DNA of 64,000 nucleotides from CBDHDN01 sp965261585. GTDB taxonomy: Bacteria; Pseudomonadota; Alphaproteobacteria; UBA6615. Position numbers and translations under genes: made by a program. Positions 17,772 through 26,192 of the stretch are shown piece after piece. Location of the stretch: NCBI GenBank assembly GCA_965261585.1, contig CBDHDN010000024.1, positions 14,899-78,898 on the forward strand, written 5' to 3'. Position 1 is the stretch's first letter. Every line of letters begins with the position of its first letter. The notes beneath the pieces are model-generated. The model had not been told where the DNA came from, did not search any database, and worked only from the letters and a program-made list of their open reading frames with translations.

Positions 17772-18392
17772 ATGAAGTGCAAGGTCATCAATCTGGACAA
17801 CAAGGCAGCCGGCGAGGTCGACCTCGACGACGCCGTCTTCGGCCTCGAGGTGCGCCGCGACATCCTGGCGCGCATGGTCAACTATCAGCTGGCGAAGCGG
17901 CGGCAGGGCACCCACAAGACCAAGGGCGTGTCCGAGATATCCGGTACGACCGCGAAGCCTTGGCGCCAGAAGGGCACGGGCCGGGCCCGCGCCGGCACGA
18001 CGCGCGCGACCCAGTTCCGCGGTGGCCAGGTTGCCTTCGGCCCGGTCGTGCGCAGCCATGCCCACGACATGCCGAAGCGGGTGCGCAAGCTGGCGATGAA
18101 GACGGCGCTGTCGGCCAAGCAGCGCGACGGCAAGCTGATCGTTCTCGACGCCGCCGTCGTCGACGAGGCGAAGACCAAGCCGCTGGCCGAGAAACTGCGC
18201 AAGATCGGCCTGCAGTCGGCGCTGATCGTCGATGGGGCCGAGGTCAATCAGAACTTCGTGCGCGCCGCGCGCAACATTCCGCGGATCGATGTACTGCCGC
18301 GCCAGGGCGCCAATGTCTACGATATCCTGCGCCACGACACGCTGGTCCTCACCAAGGACGCCGTAGCCCAGTTGCAGGAGCAGTTGCGATGA
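17772..18392 (+). CDS. rplD: 50S ribosomal protein L4
   Basis: L4 lines the nascent-peptide tunnel; in enterobacteria it also represses the S10 operon. The 206-residue product contains the usual KGTGRARAGTTRATQFRGG loop (about residues 73-92) that reaches the tunnel. Its stop overlaps the rplW start as ATGA, suggesting translational coupling. Confidence 0.97.
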   Translation: MKCKVINLDNKAAGEVDLDDAVFGLEVRRDILARMVNYQLAKRRQGTHKTKGVSEISGTTAKPWRQKGTGRARAGTTRATQFRGGQVAFGPVVRSHAHDMPKRVRKLAMKTALSAKQRDGKLIVLDAAVVDEAKTKPLAEKLRKIGLQSALIVDGAEVNQNFVRAARNIPRIDVLPRQGANVYDILRHDTLVLTKDAVAQLQEQLR

Positions 18393-18718
18393 CGACGAAC
18401 GCCAAGCCGCGCGGCCGCGTCAAGCTGACCCGTGGGCGCATGTACGACGTCATTGGCGCGCCGGTCATCACCGAGAAATCGACCGTCGTGTCGGAGCATA
18501 ACCAGGTCGTCTTCCGCGTGCCGCTGACCGCGACAAAACCGGAGATTCGCGCGGCAGTTGAGGGCTTGTTCGACGTCAAGGTAACGGCGGTCAACACGTT
18601 GCGCCAGAAGGGCAAGGTCAAGATGTGGCGCGGCCGGCGTGGCCGCCGGCCCGACCGGAAGAAGGCCGTGGTCACGCTGGCCGAGGGCAACTCGATCGAC
18701 GTGTCGACGGGGATCTAA
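18389..18718 (+). CDS. rplW: 50S ribosomal protein L23
   Basis: L23 sits at the tunnel exit and docks trigger factor and SRP. The product is 109 residues with an N-terminal extension of about 15 residues before the conserved YDVIGAPVITEKST segment. The C-terminal half holds VTAVNTLRQKGKVK. The ATG overlaps the rplD stop by four bases. Upstream the frame is open across rplD but has no L23 similarity. Confidence 0.96.
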   Translation: MTTNAKPRGRVKLTRGRMYDVIGAPVITEKSTVVSEHNQVVFRVPLTATKPEIRAAVEGLFDVKVTAVNTLRQKGKVKMWRGRRGRRPDRKKAVVTLAEGNSIDVSTGI

Positions 18719-18722
18719 CGCG

Positions 18723-19544
18723 ATGGCCTTGAAGCAATACAGACCAATGACGCCGGGCCAGCGCGGGCTCGTCCTGGTCGACCGCCGCGATCTGTGGAAG
18801 GGCGACCCGGTCAAGCAGCTGACCGCGGGCCTGTCGAAGCAAGGCGGCCGCAACAACACCGGACGCATCACCGCGCGCCGCCGCGGCGGCGGTCACAAGA
18901 GACTTTATCGGGTCGTCGATTTCAAGCGCCGCAAGTTCGACGTTCCCGGCACGGTTGAGCGCATCGAGTACGACCCGAACCGCACGGCATTCATCGCCCT
19001 GCTGCGCTATTCGGATGGCGAGCTGAGCTACATCCTGGCGCCGCAGCGGCTGCAGGTCGGCGGCGCGGTGGTCGCCGGCGAACGCGTCGACGTGAAGCCG
19101 GGCAACGCCATGCCGCTGCGCTCGATCCCTGTCGGCACGATCGTGCACAATGTCGAGATGCGGCCGGGCAAGGGTGGCCAGATCGCGCGCGCGGCGGGCA
19201 CGTATGTTCAGCTGGTCGGCCGCGACGGCGGTTATGCGCTGCTCAAGCTGGCCTCGGGCGAGGTGCGCATGGTGCGGGCCGAGTGCATGGCGACGATCGG
19301 CGCGGTGTCGAACCCGGACCAGGCCAACATCAAGCTTGGCAAGGCCGGCCGCAAGCGCTGGCTGGGCAAGCGTCCATCGGTGCGCGGCGTCGCCATGAAC
19401 CCGATCGACCATCCCCATGGCGGCGGCGAGGGCCGCACCTCGGGCGGTCGCCACCCGGTGACGCCGTGGGGCAAGCCGACCAAGGGCAAGCGCACGCGCA
19501 GCAACAAGAAGACCGATTCGCTGATCGTTCGGCGGCGGCGCTAG
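18723..19544 (+). CDS. rplB: 50S ribosomal protein L2
   Basis: L2 is essential for subunit joining and peptidyl transfer. The 273-residue protein starts MALKQYRPMTPGQRG at ATG 18723. The C-terminal RGVAMNPIDHPHGGGEGRTSGG loop region includes the highly conserved histidine (about residue 229). It lies four bases after rplW. Confidence 0.98.
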   Translation: MALKQYRPMTPGQRGLVLVDRRDLWKGDPVKQLTAGLSKQGGRNNTGRITARRRGGGHKRLYRVVDFKRRKFDVPGTVERIEYDPNRTAFIALLRYSDGELSYILAPQRLQVGGAVVAGERVDVKPGNAMPLRSIPVGTIVHNVEMRPGKGGQIARAAGTYVQLVGRDGGYALLKLASGEVRMVRAECMATIGAVSNPDQANIKLGKAGRKRWLGKRPSVRGVAMNPIDHPHGGGEGRTSGGRHPVTPWGKPTKGKRTRSNKKTDSLIVRRRR

Positions 19545-19562
19545 AGGCAAGGAGACCGGCAC

Positions 19563-19841
19563 GTGGCACGCTCCGTATGGAAAGGTCCGTTTGTCGACGG
19601 CTTTCTCTTGAAGAAGGCCGAGCGCGGCCGGCAGTCCGGCCGCAACGATGTAATCAAGATATGGTCGAGGCGCTCGACCATATTGCCGCAATTCGTCGGC
19701 CTCACCTTCGGTGTGCACAACGGTCACAAGTTCCTGCCGGTGCTGGTCACCGAGAACATGGTCGGTCACAAGTTCGGCGAGTTTTCCCCGACGCGCACCT
19801 ATGTCGGCCACGCCGCCGACCGCAAGGCGAGGAGGGGCTGA
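19563..19841 (+). CDS. rpsS: 30S ribosomal protein S19
   Basis: S19 forms a head complex with S13 near the A site. The 92-residue protein starts at a GTG with MARSVWKGPFVDGFLLKK. The signature HNGHKFLPVLVTENMVGHKFGEF is present across about residues 51-73. rplV starts three bases after its stop codon. Confidence 0.98.
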   Translation: MARSVWKGPFVDGFLLKKAERGRQSGRNDVIKIWSRRSTILPQFVGLTFGVHNGHKFLPVLVTENMVGHKFGEFSPTRTYVGHAADRKARRG

Positions 19842-19844
19842 GCC

Positions 19845-20225
19845 ATGGGCAAGCGCTCGGTACTCCGCAAGCTCGCCGACAACGAGGCGGGCGCCTATCT
19901 GCGCGGCCTGCGGACCAGCCCGCAGAAGCTGAACGACATTGCCGAGAGCATTCGCGGCAAGAAGGTTCAGACCGCGCTGACGGAGTTGACGTTCTCGCAC
20001 AGGCGCATCGCCGGGGCCGTCAAGAAAGCGCTGGAAAGCGCCGTCGCCAACGCCGAGAACAACCACCAACTCGACGTCGACCGGCTGGTCGTCGCCCAGG
20101 CCAGCGTCGGCCGCGGGCTTGTCATGAAACGTTGGCGCCCGCGTGCGCGTGGCCGTGCGGGGCGCATCGTCAAGCCGCTCTCCAACCTGCGGCTAGTCGT
20201 GCGTGAAGTCGGGGAGGAAGCATAG
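19845..20225 (+). CDS. rplV: 50S ribosomal protein L22
   Basis: L22 extends a beta-hairpin into the exit tunnel. The 126-residue product contains LRTSPQKLNDIAESIRGK near the N-terminus and the basic hairpin KRWRPRARGRAGRIVKP near the C-terminus (about residues 91-107). rpsC follows two bases after the stop. Confidence 0.97.
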   Translation: MGKRSVLRKLADNEAGAYLRGLRTSPQKLNDIAESIRGKKVQTALTELTFSHRRIAGAVKKALESAVANAENNHQLDVDRLVVAQASVGRGLVMKRWRPRARGRAGRIVKPLSNLRLVVREVGEEA

Positions 20226-20227
20226 TC

Positions 20228-20908
20228 ATGGGTCAGAAGGTCAACCCGATCGGTCTGAGACTCGGCGTCAACAGGACGTGGGATTCGCGCTGGTACGCGG
20301 AGGGCCGGTCCTACGGCAAGCTGCTGCACGAGGATCTGGACCTGCGCCGCATGCTGCAGCGCCGGCTGTCGGGCGCCGGCGTCAGCCGCATCGTCATCGA
20401 GCGGCCGGCCAAGAAGGCGCGGATCACGATCCATACCGCGCGGCCCGGCGTTGTCATCGGCAAGAAGGGCGCCGACATCGAGAAACTGCGCGTCGACCTC
20501 GCGCGCAAGACCGGTTCCGAGGTCAGCCTCAACATCGTCGAGGTACGCAAGCCCGAGATCGACGCCGTCCTGGTGGCCGAGAACATCGCCCAACAGCTCG
20601 AACGTCGCGTCGGCTTTCGCCGGGCGATGAAGCGCGCGGTGCAGAATGCGATGCGCCTCGGTGCGCAGGGTGTCCGGGTCATGTGCGGCGGCCGCCTGGG
20701 CGGCGCCGAGATCGCGCGCACCGAGCAATATCACGAGGGCAAGGTGCCGCTGCACACGCTCCGGGCCGACGTCCACTACGGCACGGCGACGGCGAAGACG
20801 ACCTACGGTACGTGCGGCGTCAAGGTCTGGGTCTACAAGGGCGACATCATGGAGCACGACCCGATGGCCCAGGATCGGCGCGCCGAGGAGTTGCAGGTCG
20901 GCCGCTGA
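20228..20908 (+). CDS. rpsC: 30S ribosomal protein S3
   Basis: S3 lies at the mRNA entry channel and has helicase-like basic residues. The 226-residue protein begins MGQKVNPIGLRLG, carries a KH-type domain with VIGKKGADIEKL at about residues 76-87, and a C-terminal S3 domain with CGGRLGGAEIART. rplP begins 31 bases later. Confidence 0.98.
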   Translation: MGQKVNPIGLRLGVNRTWDSRWYAEGRSYGKLLHEDLDLRRMLQRRLSGAGVSRIVIERPAKKARITIHTARPGVVIGKKGADIEKLRVDLARKTGSEVSLNIVEVRKPEIDAVLVAENIAQQLERRVGFRRAMKRAVQNAMRLGAQGVRVMCGGRLGGAEIARTEQYHEGKVPLHTLRADVHYGTATAKTTYGTCGVKVWVYKGDIMEHDPMAQDRRAEELQVGR

Positions 20909-20939
20909 GCGCGGTCGGCTGAGTAACGGCAGGTGAGCA

Positions 20940-21353
20940 ATGCTTAGTCCCAAGCGAACGAAGTTCCGCAAGCAGCACAAGGGCCGCGTGCACGGCCGGG
21001 CGACGTCCGGCACGGCGCTGAACTTCGGTTCCTACGGCCTCAAGGCGGTGACGCCGGGCCGCGTCACGGCGCGCCAGATCGAGGCCGCGCGGCGGGCGAT
21101 CACGCGCCACATGAAGCGCGCCGGCAAGGTGTGGATCCGCATCTTCCCCGACGTGCCGGTCAGCCAGAAGCCGGCCGAGGTTCGCATGGGCAAGGGCAAG
21201 GGCACGCCGGAATTCTGGATGGTGCGGGTCAAGCCCGGCCGCGTCATGTTTGAGATCGAAGGCGTGGCGCCGGATCGCGCGCGCGAAGCGTTTGCCCTGG
21301 CCTCGGCGAAGCTGCCGCTGCAGACCAGGTTCGTCAGCCGCGTGGCGGGGTGA
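20940..21353 (+). CDS. rplP: 50S ribosomal protein L16
   Basis: L16 contacts the A-site tRNA elbow. The 137-residue protein starts MLSPKRTKFRKQHKGR and includes the RMGKGKGTPEFWMVRVKPGR segment with the arginine/methionine area (about residues 81-100) typical of L16. The rpmC start is eight bases after the stop. Confidence 0.98.
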   Translation: MLSPKRTKFRKQHKGRVHGRATSGTALNFGSYGLKAVTPGRVTARQIEAARRAITRHMKRAGKVWIRIFPDVPVSQKPAEVRMGKGKGTPEFWMVRVKPGRVMFEIEGVAPDRAREAFALASAKLPLQTRFVSRVAG

Positions 21354-21361
21354 GGCAGGAC

Positions 21362-21559
21362 ATGAAGGCGACGGAAGTACGCACTAAAAGCGACGACGAG
21401 CTGGCCGACCAACTGCTCGCGCTCAAGAAGGAGGCCTTCAACCTCCGCTTTCAGCGGGCCAGTGGCCAGCTCGAGAACACGGCCCGTGTCCGCCAGGTCC
21501 GGCGCGACATCGCCCGCATCAAGACCGTGGTTGGCTCACGCCGGCCGGCCGCGAAGTAG
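21362..21559 (+). CDS. rpmC: 50S ribosomal protein L29
   Basis: L29 is a small two-helix protein at the tunnel exit next to L23. The product is 65 residues from ATG 21362, preceded by GGCAGGAC. An in-frame GTG at 21350 overlaps rplP and is less likely. The motif NLRFQRASGQLENTARVRQVRRDIARIKT is the family signature. Confidence 0.95.
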   Translation: MKATEVRTKSDDELADQLLALKKEAFNLRFQRASGQLENTARVRQVRRDIARIKTVVGSRRPAAK

Positions 21560-21568
21560 GAGAAAGAG

Positions 21569-21808
21569 ATGCCGCGACGCACGCTTACCGGGACCGTGGT
21601 CAGCGACAAGATGGACAAGACCGTGGTCGTGCGGGTCGATCGGCGGGTCATGCATCCGCTCTACAAGAAGTTCGTCACGCGGTCGAGCCGCTTTGCCGCG
21701 CACGACGAAGGCAATGCATACGCAACCGGCGATCTGGTCCGCATCCGCGAATGCCGGCCGATTTCGCGGCGCAAGCGATTCGAAGTCGTCGAGAAACTCG
21801 GCGCCTGA
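21569..21808 (+). CDS. rpsQ: 30S ribosomal protein S17
   Basis: S17 is a primary 16S rRNA binding protein with an OB fold. The 79-residue product begins MPRRTLTGTVVSDKMDKTVVVRVDR and contains the RECRPISRRKRFEVVE segment near its C-terminus. It is preceded by a good ribosome site, AGGAGAAAGAG. Confidence 0.97.
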   Translation: MPRRTLTGTVVSDKMDKTVVVRVDRRVMHPLYKKFVTRSSRFAAHDEGNAYATGDLVRIRECRPISRRKRFEVVEKLGA

Positions 21809-21843
21809 CGCCGATCCGCGGCGCGCGACAGGGGTATTGAACA

Positions 21844-22212
21844 ATGATCCAAATGCAATCGAGCCTCGAGGTCGCGGACAACAGTGGTGCTCGCCGGGTG
21901 CAATGCATCAAGGTCCTGGGCGGCTCGAAGCGCAAGACCGCGGGCATCGGCGACGTCATCGTCGTCACGGTGAAGGAGGCGATCCCACGCGGCCGCGTCA
22001 AGAAGGGCGAGCTGCACCGCGCCGTCATCGTGCGCACGCGCAGCGACATTCGCCGCAACGACGGCACCGTGATCCGTTTCGACCGCAACGCGGCGGTCCT
22101 CATCTCGACGGCGGGCGAGCCCATCGGCACCCGCATCTTCGGCCCGGTCACGCGCGAGCTGCGCGCCAAGAACTACATGAAGATCATCTCGCTCGCGCCG
22201 GAGGTGCTGTAG
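21844..22212 (+). CDS. rplN: 50S ribosomal protein L14
   Basis: L14 lies at the subunit interface. The 122-residue protein starts MIQMQSSLEVADNSGARRVQCIKVLGG, the standard beginning, and ends LAPEVL. Its stop codon abuts the rplX start directly. Confidence 0.98.
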   Translation: MIQMQSSLEVADNSGARRVQCIKVLGGSKRKTAGIGDVIVVTVKEAIPRGRVKKGELHRAVIVRTRSDIRRNDGTVIRFDRNAAVLISTAGEPIGTRIFGPVTRELRAKNYMKIISLAPEVL

Positions 22213-22548
22213 ATGCGGCACAACCTGAAGATCAAGATCAAGATCAAGAAGGGCGACCAGGTGGTCGTCACGAGCGGCCGCGAGAAGGGCAAGAAGGGCG
22301 AGGTCCTGCGCGTCATCCCGGCCGCGCGCCGCGTCCTCGTGCAGGGCGTCAACCTGGTCAAGCGCCATCAGCGTCCGACCCAGTCGACACCCGGCGGCAT
22401 CAACGATTTCGAGGCGCCGCTGCATGTCTCGAACGTCGCCGTCGTCGACCCGAAGACGAGCGAGCCGACGCGTGTCGGTTACAAGTTTCTCCAGGAGGGC
22501 CGCAAGGTCCGCTTCGCCAAGCGGTCCGGCGAAGTCCTTGACCGGTAG
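22213..22548 (+). CDS. rplX: 50S ribosomal protein L24
   Basis: L24 starts 50S assembly. The 111-residue protein begins MRHNLKIKIKIKKGDQVVVTSGREKGKKGEV, including the KOW motif (about residues 12-38). The N-terminal repeat of IK pairs is encoded by short ATCAAG repeats. It starts right after the rplN stop codon, so translation is probably coupled. Confidence 0.97.
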   Translation: MRHNLKIKIKIKKGDQVVVTSGREKGKKGEVLRVIPAARRVLVQGVNLVKRHQRPTQSTPGGINDFEAPLHVSNVAVVDPKTSEPTRVGYKFLQEGRKVRFAKRSGEVLDR

Positions 22549-22554
22549 GGTGTC

Positions 22555-23097
22555 ATGACGTCGCGATTGCGTGAGCGCTACGATAAAGTGGTCAAGCCGG
22601 CCCTCCTGAAGGAGTTCGAGTATGCGAACGTCATGCAGGTGCCGCGGCTCGACAAGATCGTCGTCAACATGGGCATCGGCGAGGCCATTCAGGACTCCAA
22701 GAAGCTGGACGCGGCGGTCGGCGACCTGACGCGTATTGCCGGACAGCTGCCGACGGTGATCGAGGCCCGCAAGTCGGTCGCCAACTTCAAGCTGCGCGCC
22801 GGCATGAAGATCGGCTGCAAGGTCACGCTGCGGCGCCGCCGGATGTACGAATTCTTCGATCGTCTGGTGACCATCGCCCTGCCGCGCGTCCGCGATTTCC
22901 GCGGCCTCGACGCCAAGAGCTTCGATGGCCGCGGCAACTTCGCGCTGGGGCTGCGCGAGCAGATCGTTTTCCCGGAGATCGACTATGACAAGGTCGACGA
23001 AGTGCGCGGCATGGACATCGTCATCTGCACCACCGCCCGGACAGATTCGGAGGCCATGTCGTTGCTGAAGGGCTTCGACATGCCGTTCCGGACCTGA
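22555..23097 (+). CDS. rplE: 50S ribosomal protein L5
   Basis: L5 binds 5S rRNA in the central protuberance. The 180-residue product starts MTSRLRERYDKVVKPAL and contains KIVVNMGIGEAIQDSKKLD and the C-terminal FPEIDYDKVDEVRGMDI segment. It is six bases downstream of rplX. Confidence 0.98.
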   Translation: MTSRLRERYDKVVKPALLKEFEYANVMQVPRLDKIVVNMGIGEAIQDSKKLDAAVGDLTRIAGQLPTVIEARKSVANFKLRAGMKIGCKVTLRRRRMYEFFDRLVTIALPRVRDFRGLDAKSFDGRGNFALGLREQIVFPEIDYDKVDEVRGMDIVICTTARTDSEAMSLLKGFDMPFRT

Positions 23098-23115
23098 GCG
23101 GAAGGACCAGCGAAA

Positions 23116-23421
23116 ATGGCAAAGAAAAGCGCGATCGAAAAAAACCAGCGGCGTGGCCGGCTTGTCCGGCGCTATGCGGAGAAGCGGCTGCAGCTGAAGC
23201 TGATCGCCGCCGACACGTCGCGGCCGCCGGAGGAACGCTTCGCGGCGCGGCTGAGGCTCGCCAAGTTGCCGCGCAACAGCAGCGCGACCCGGGTGCGCAA
23301 CCGCTGTCTGCTGACCGGCCGTCCGCGCGGCTATTACCGCAAGTTCCGTATGTCGCGCATCGCCGTGCGCGACCTGGCCTCGGCGGGCCAGATCCCCGGC
23401 ATGGTGAAGTCGAGCTGGTAA
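23116..23421 (+). CDS. rpsN: 30S ribosomal protein S14, zinc-independent form
   Basis: S14 is a head protein. At 101 residues this is the longer form that lacks the CxxC zinc ligands; only a single cysteine is seen, in RVRNRCLLTGRPRGYYRKF. It starts MAKKSAIEKNQRRGRLV. The zinc-independent type is normal for alphaproteobacterial spc operons. Confidence 0.97.
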   Translation: MAKKSAIEKNQRRGRLVRRYAEKRLQLKLIAADTSRPPEERFAARLRLAKLPRNSSATRVRNRCLLTGRPRGYYRKFRMSRIAVRDLASAGQIPGMVKSSW

Positions 23422-23436
23422 GGGAGGTTTTGCGCG

Positions 23437-23835
23437 ATGGCGATGACTGATCCCGTCGGCGACATGCTCACCCGCATTCGCAACGGCCAACGGGCGACCA
23501 AGCAGACCGTGACGGCGCCGGCGTCGAGAATGCGGGTCCGTGTCCTCGACGTGCTGCAGAGCGAGGGCTACATCCGCGGCTACTCCGAGGCCGAGGTGCG
23601 CCACGGCATCCGTGAGCTGACGATCGAGCTGAAGTACGACGCGGGCGAGCCGGTGATCCGCGAGATCAAGCGCGTCTCCAAGCCGGGCCGGCGCGTCTAC
23701 GCGAAAATCAAGGATCTGCGCCAGGTCTATGGCGGTTTGGGCATTGCCATCCTGTCGACGCCGCGTGGCGTTCTGTCGGATACGGATGCCCGGGAGTCCA
23801 ACGTTGGCGGGGAAATCCTCTGTCACGTCTTCTAG
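23437..23835 (+). CDS. rpsH: 30S ribosomal protein S8
   Basis: S8 binds the central domain of 16S rRNA and in enterobacteria represses the spc operon. The 132-residue protein starts MAMTDPVGDMLTRIRNGQ and has the C-terminal signature LSTPRGVLSDTDARESNVGGEILCHVF. rplF follows after 16 bases. Confidence 0.98.
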   Translation: MAMTDPVGDMLTRIRNGQRATKQTVTAPASRMRVRVLDVLQSEGYIRGYSEAEVRHGIRELTIELKYDAGEPVIREIKRVSKPGRRVYAKIKDLRQVYGGLGIAILSTPRGVLSDTDARESNVGGEILCHVF

Positions 23836-23851
23836 TTTCGAGGGGTGCGCG

Positions 23852-24385
23852 ATGTCGCGCGTAGGCAAATATCCCGTCCAGGTGCCGGCCGGCACACAGG
23901 TCCGTATCGAGGGCCAGCTGGTCACCGCGAAGGGCAAGATCGGCGAGGGCGCGGTGTCGCTCACCGACGACGTGCTCGTCAGTCAGGACAATGGCGAGAT
24001 CTGGATCAAGCCGCGCGACGAGTCGACGCGGGCGCGGGCCATGTGGGGCACCTCGCGCAGCCTCGTGAACAACCTCGTCGAAGGTGTCACGACGGGCTTC
24101 TCGAAGACGTTGGAGATCACCGGTGTCGGCTATCGTGCCGCGGTGGAGGGCAAGGCGCTGACCCTCCAGATGGGCTTCAGTCACGACGTCAAATACCCGG
24201 TGCCCGAGGGCATCGAGATCGCCTGCGCGAACCCGACGACAATCACGATCGCGGGCATGGACAAGCAGAAGGTCGGCCAGGTTGCCGCGGAGATCCGCGC
24301 CTACCGCCCGCCTGAGCCGTACAAGGGCAAGGGGATCAGGTACGCCGGCGAACAGATCCTGCGCAAGGAAGGCAAGAAGAAATGA
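23852..24385 (+). CDS. rplF: 50S ribosomal protein L6
   Basis: L6 lies near the sarcin-ricin loop. The 177-residue protein starts MSRVGKYPVQVPAGTQV and ends with the signature PEPYKGKGIRYAGEQILRKEGKKK region. The frame is open upstream across rpsH, but the family start is at 23852. The stop overlaps the rplR start (ATGA). Confidence 0.97.
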   Translation: MSRVGKYPVQVPAGTQVRIEGQLVTAKGKIGEGAVSLTDDVLVSQDNGEIWIKPRDESTRARAMWGTSRSLVNNLVEGVTTGFSKTLEITGVGYRAAVEGKALTLQMGFSHDVKYPVPEGIEIACANPTTITIAGMDKQKVGQVAAEIRAYRPPEPYKGKGIRYAGEQILRKEGKKK

Positions 24386-24747
24386 GCGGACGGATACAGG
24401 ATCTCTATCTGCGCCGGCGTCGGCGCGTCCGCGCCAAGGTGCGCAAGGTGGCCGGCGCTCGCCTCCGGCTCACCGTGTTTCGCTCGAACCAGCACATCTA
24501 TGCGCAGATCATCAACGACAGGCAAGGGCGCACGCTAGCCGCCGCCTCGTCGCTCGACAAGGCTGTCAAGACCAGCGTCGGCAAGGGCTCGAACATCGAC
24601 GCCGCCAAGGCCGTCGGGGCCGAGATCGCCAAGCGGGCGACGGCGGCCGCCGTCAAGGACATCGTCTTTGACCGGGGCGGATATCTCTATCACGGGCGCG
24701 TAAAGGCGCTGGCGGAGGCCGCCCGCGAAGGCGGCCTGAGCTTCTAG
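24382..24747 (+). CDS. rplR: 50S ribosomal protein L18
   Basis: L18 binds 5S rRNA with L5. The 121-residue product shows LRLTVFRSNQHIYAQIIND and the C-terminal FDRGGYLYHGRVKALAEAAREGGL motif. Its ATG overlaps the rplF stop, and rpsE follows after 11 bases. Confidence 0.97.
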   Translation: MSGRIQDLYLRRRRRVRAKVRKVAGARLRLTVFRSNQHIYAQIINDRQGRTLAAASSLDKAVKTSVGKGSNIDAAKAVGAEIAKRATAAAVKDIVFDRGGYLYHGRVKALAEAAREGGLSF

Positions 24748-24758
24748 GAGGCGCCGGA

Positions 24759-25382
24759 ATGGCTCAAGCACCAGGACGTGGACAAGGCCCGGGACGTGGT
24801 CCGGGACGTGGTGGCCAAGGACCGGGACGCCGGCGGCGGGACGATCGAGGCCCCCGCGGCGAGGATTCTGATCACATCGAAAAGCTGGTCAGTATCAACC
24901 GCGTGGCCAAGGTCGTGAAGGGTGGTCGCCGCTTCGGCTTCGCCGCGATCATGGTCGTTGGCGACGGCAAAGGCCGCGCCGGCTATGGCGCCGGCAAGGC
25001 CCGCGAGGTACCCGAGGCGATCCGCAAGGCGACCGAGCAGGCGAAGCGCGAGATGGTGCGCGTGCCGTTGCGCGAGGGCCGCACGCTGCACCACGACGTG
25101 GCCGGCCGCTATGGCGCCGGGCGGGTGGTGATGCGCGCCGCCCCGGCCGGGACCGGGGTGATCGCCGGCGGCCCGATGCGCGCGATCTTCGAGTGCCTGG
25201 GCGTGCACGACGTCGTTGCCAAGTCGATCGGCACGTCGAACCCCCACAACATGATCAAGGCGACGTTCGAAGGCCTCAGCCGGCTGTGCGCGCCGCGGGC
25301 AATCGCGACGCGGCGCGGTAAACGCGTGTCCGACATCATCGGCCGCGGTGCTGCCCCGGCTGCCGAGGCCGCAGATGGCTAA
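24759..25382 (+). CDS. rpsE: 30S ribosomal protein S5 with a Gly/Arg-rich N-terminal extension
   Basis: S5 lies at the mRNA entrance and affects accuracy. The 207-residue protein is longer than the E. coli form because residues 1-40 form a GPGRG-rich extension before the conserved EKLVSINRVAKVVKGGRRFGF double-stranded-RNA-binding domain. The extension is encoded by short repeats of GGACGTGG/GGACAAGG type. The C-terminal end overlaps the rpmD start. Confidence 0.96.
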   Translation: MAQAPGRGQGPGRGPGRGGQGPGRRRRDDRGPRGEDSDHIEKLVSINRVAKVVKGGRRFGFAAIMVVGDGKGRAGYGAGKAREVPEAIRKATEQAKREMVRVPLREGRTLHHDVAGRYGAGRVVMRAAPAGTGVIAGGPMRAIFECLGVHDVVAKSIGTSNPHNMIKATFEGLSRLCAPRAIATRRGKRVSDIIGRGAAPAAEAADG

Positions 25383-25590
25383 GCAGCCGCAGATGGCCAA
25401 GCAGCAGCGGGCCACGGTCCGGGTGACGCAGATCGGCAGCCCGATCGGCCGCCGTGCCGATCAGCGCCAGACGCTGATCGGGCTTGGCCTCAACAAGATG
25501 AACAGGACGCGCGAGCTCGAAGACACGCCGGCCGTGCGTGGCATGATCGACAAGGTCAAGCACCTAGTCCGCGTCGATACGGCGGCATAG
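25375..25590 (+). CDS. rpmD: 50S ribosomal protein L30
   Basis: L30 is a small non-essential 50S protein. The start is ambiguous: ATG 25375 (71 residues) and ATG 25393 (65 residues) begin near-identical MAKQPQ/MAKQQ units, a small tandem duplication. I favour 25375 because GAGG lies about ten bases upstream and the start overlaps the rpsE stop. The core VRVTQIGSPIGRRADQRQTLIGLGLNKMNR is canonical. Confidence 0.92.
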   Translation: MAKQPQMAKQQRATVRVTQIGSPIGRRADQRQTLIGLGLNKMNRTRELEDTPAVRGMIDKVKHLVRVDTAA

Positions 25591-25612
25591 CGGCAAGGCA
25601 CGGGTTAGGGCG

Positions 25613-26170
25613 ATGAAACTCAACGAACTTACCGACAGAGCGGGAGCCCGCCAAGGGCGCAAGCGGATTGGCCGCGGTATCGGCTCGGGCAAGGGCTCGA
25701 CCGGCGGCCGCGGCGCCAAGGGGCAAAAGTCGCGCAGCGGCGTTTCACTGATGGGGTTCGAGGGCGGCCAAATGCCGCTCTATCGCCGGCTGCCGAAGCG
25801 CGGCTTCAAGAACCCCACACGCAAGTATTACCAACACGTGAACGTCGGCAGGTTGCAGGCCGCGGTCGACGCCGGCAAGATAGATCCGAAACAGCCCGTA
25901 ACCGAGGCCGCGTTGGTGACCGTCGGCGTCGTGCGCCGTCGCTTGGCGGGAGTACGCCTGTTGGGCGCGGGCGAGCTGAAGGCAAAGTTGAAGATCGAGG
26001 TAACGGGCGCATCCAAGGGTGCCGTTGCCGCCGTCGAAAAAGCCGGGGGAAGTATTACGGTGTCGGCGCCGTCGACATCGCCCAAGGCGCGTGCCTCGGG
26101 CAACGATGACAAGGGCGCGCCGGGCAACGACGACAAGGGCGCGCCGGCCGAACAGGCAGCGCCTGCCTGA
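25613..26170 (+). CDS. rplO: 50S ribosomal protein L15 with a repeated acidic tail
   Basis: L15 is a late assembly protein. Residues 1 to about 150 are standard (MKLNELTDRAGARQGRKRIGRGIGSGKG at the start). The 185-residue protein ends in an extra tail that includes two exact copies of the eight-residue unit GNDDKGAP, a recent small duplication (DNA about 26099-26146). secY follows after 22 bases. Confidence 0.96.
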   Translation: MKLNELTDRAGARQGRKRIGRGIGSGKGSTGGRGAKGQKSRSGVSLMGFEGGQMPLYRRLPKRGFKNPTRKYYQHVNVGRLQAAVDAGKIDPKQPVTEAALVTVGVVRRRLAGVRLLGAGELKAKLKIEVTGASKGAVAAVEKAGGSITVSAPSTSPKARASGNDDKGAPGNDDKGAPAEQAAPA

Positions 26171-26192
26171 CGGCGCGTAGCGGAGATCGACG

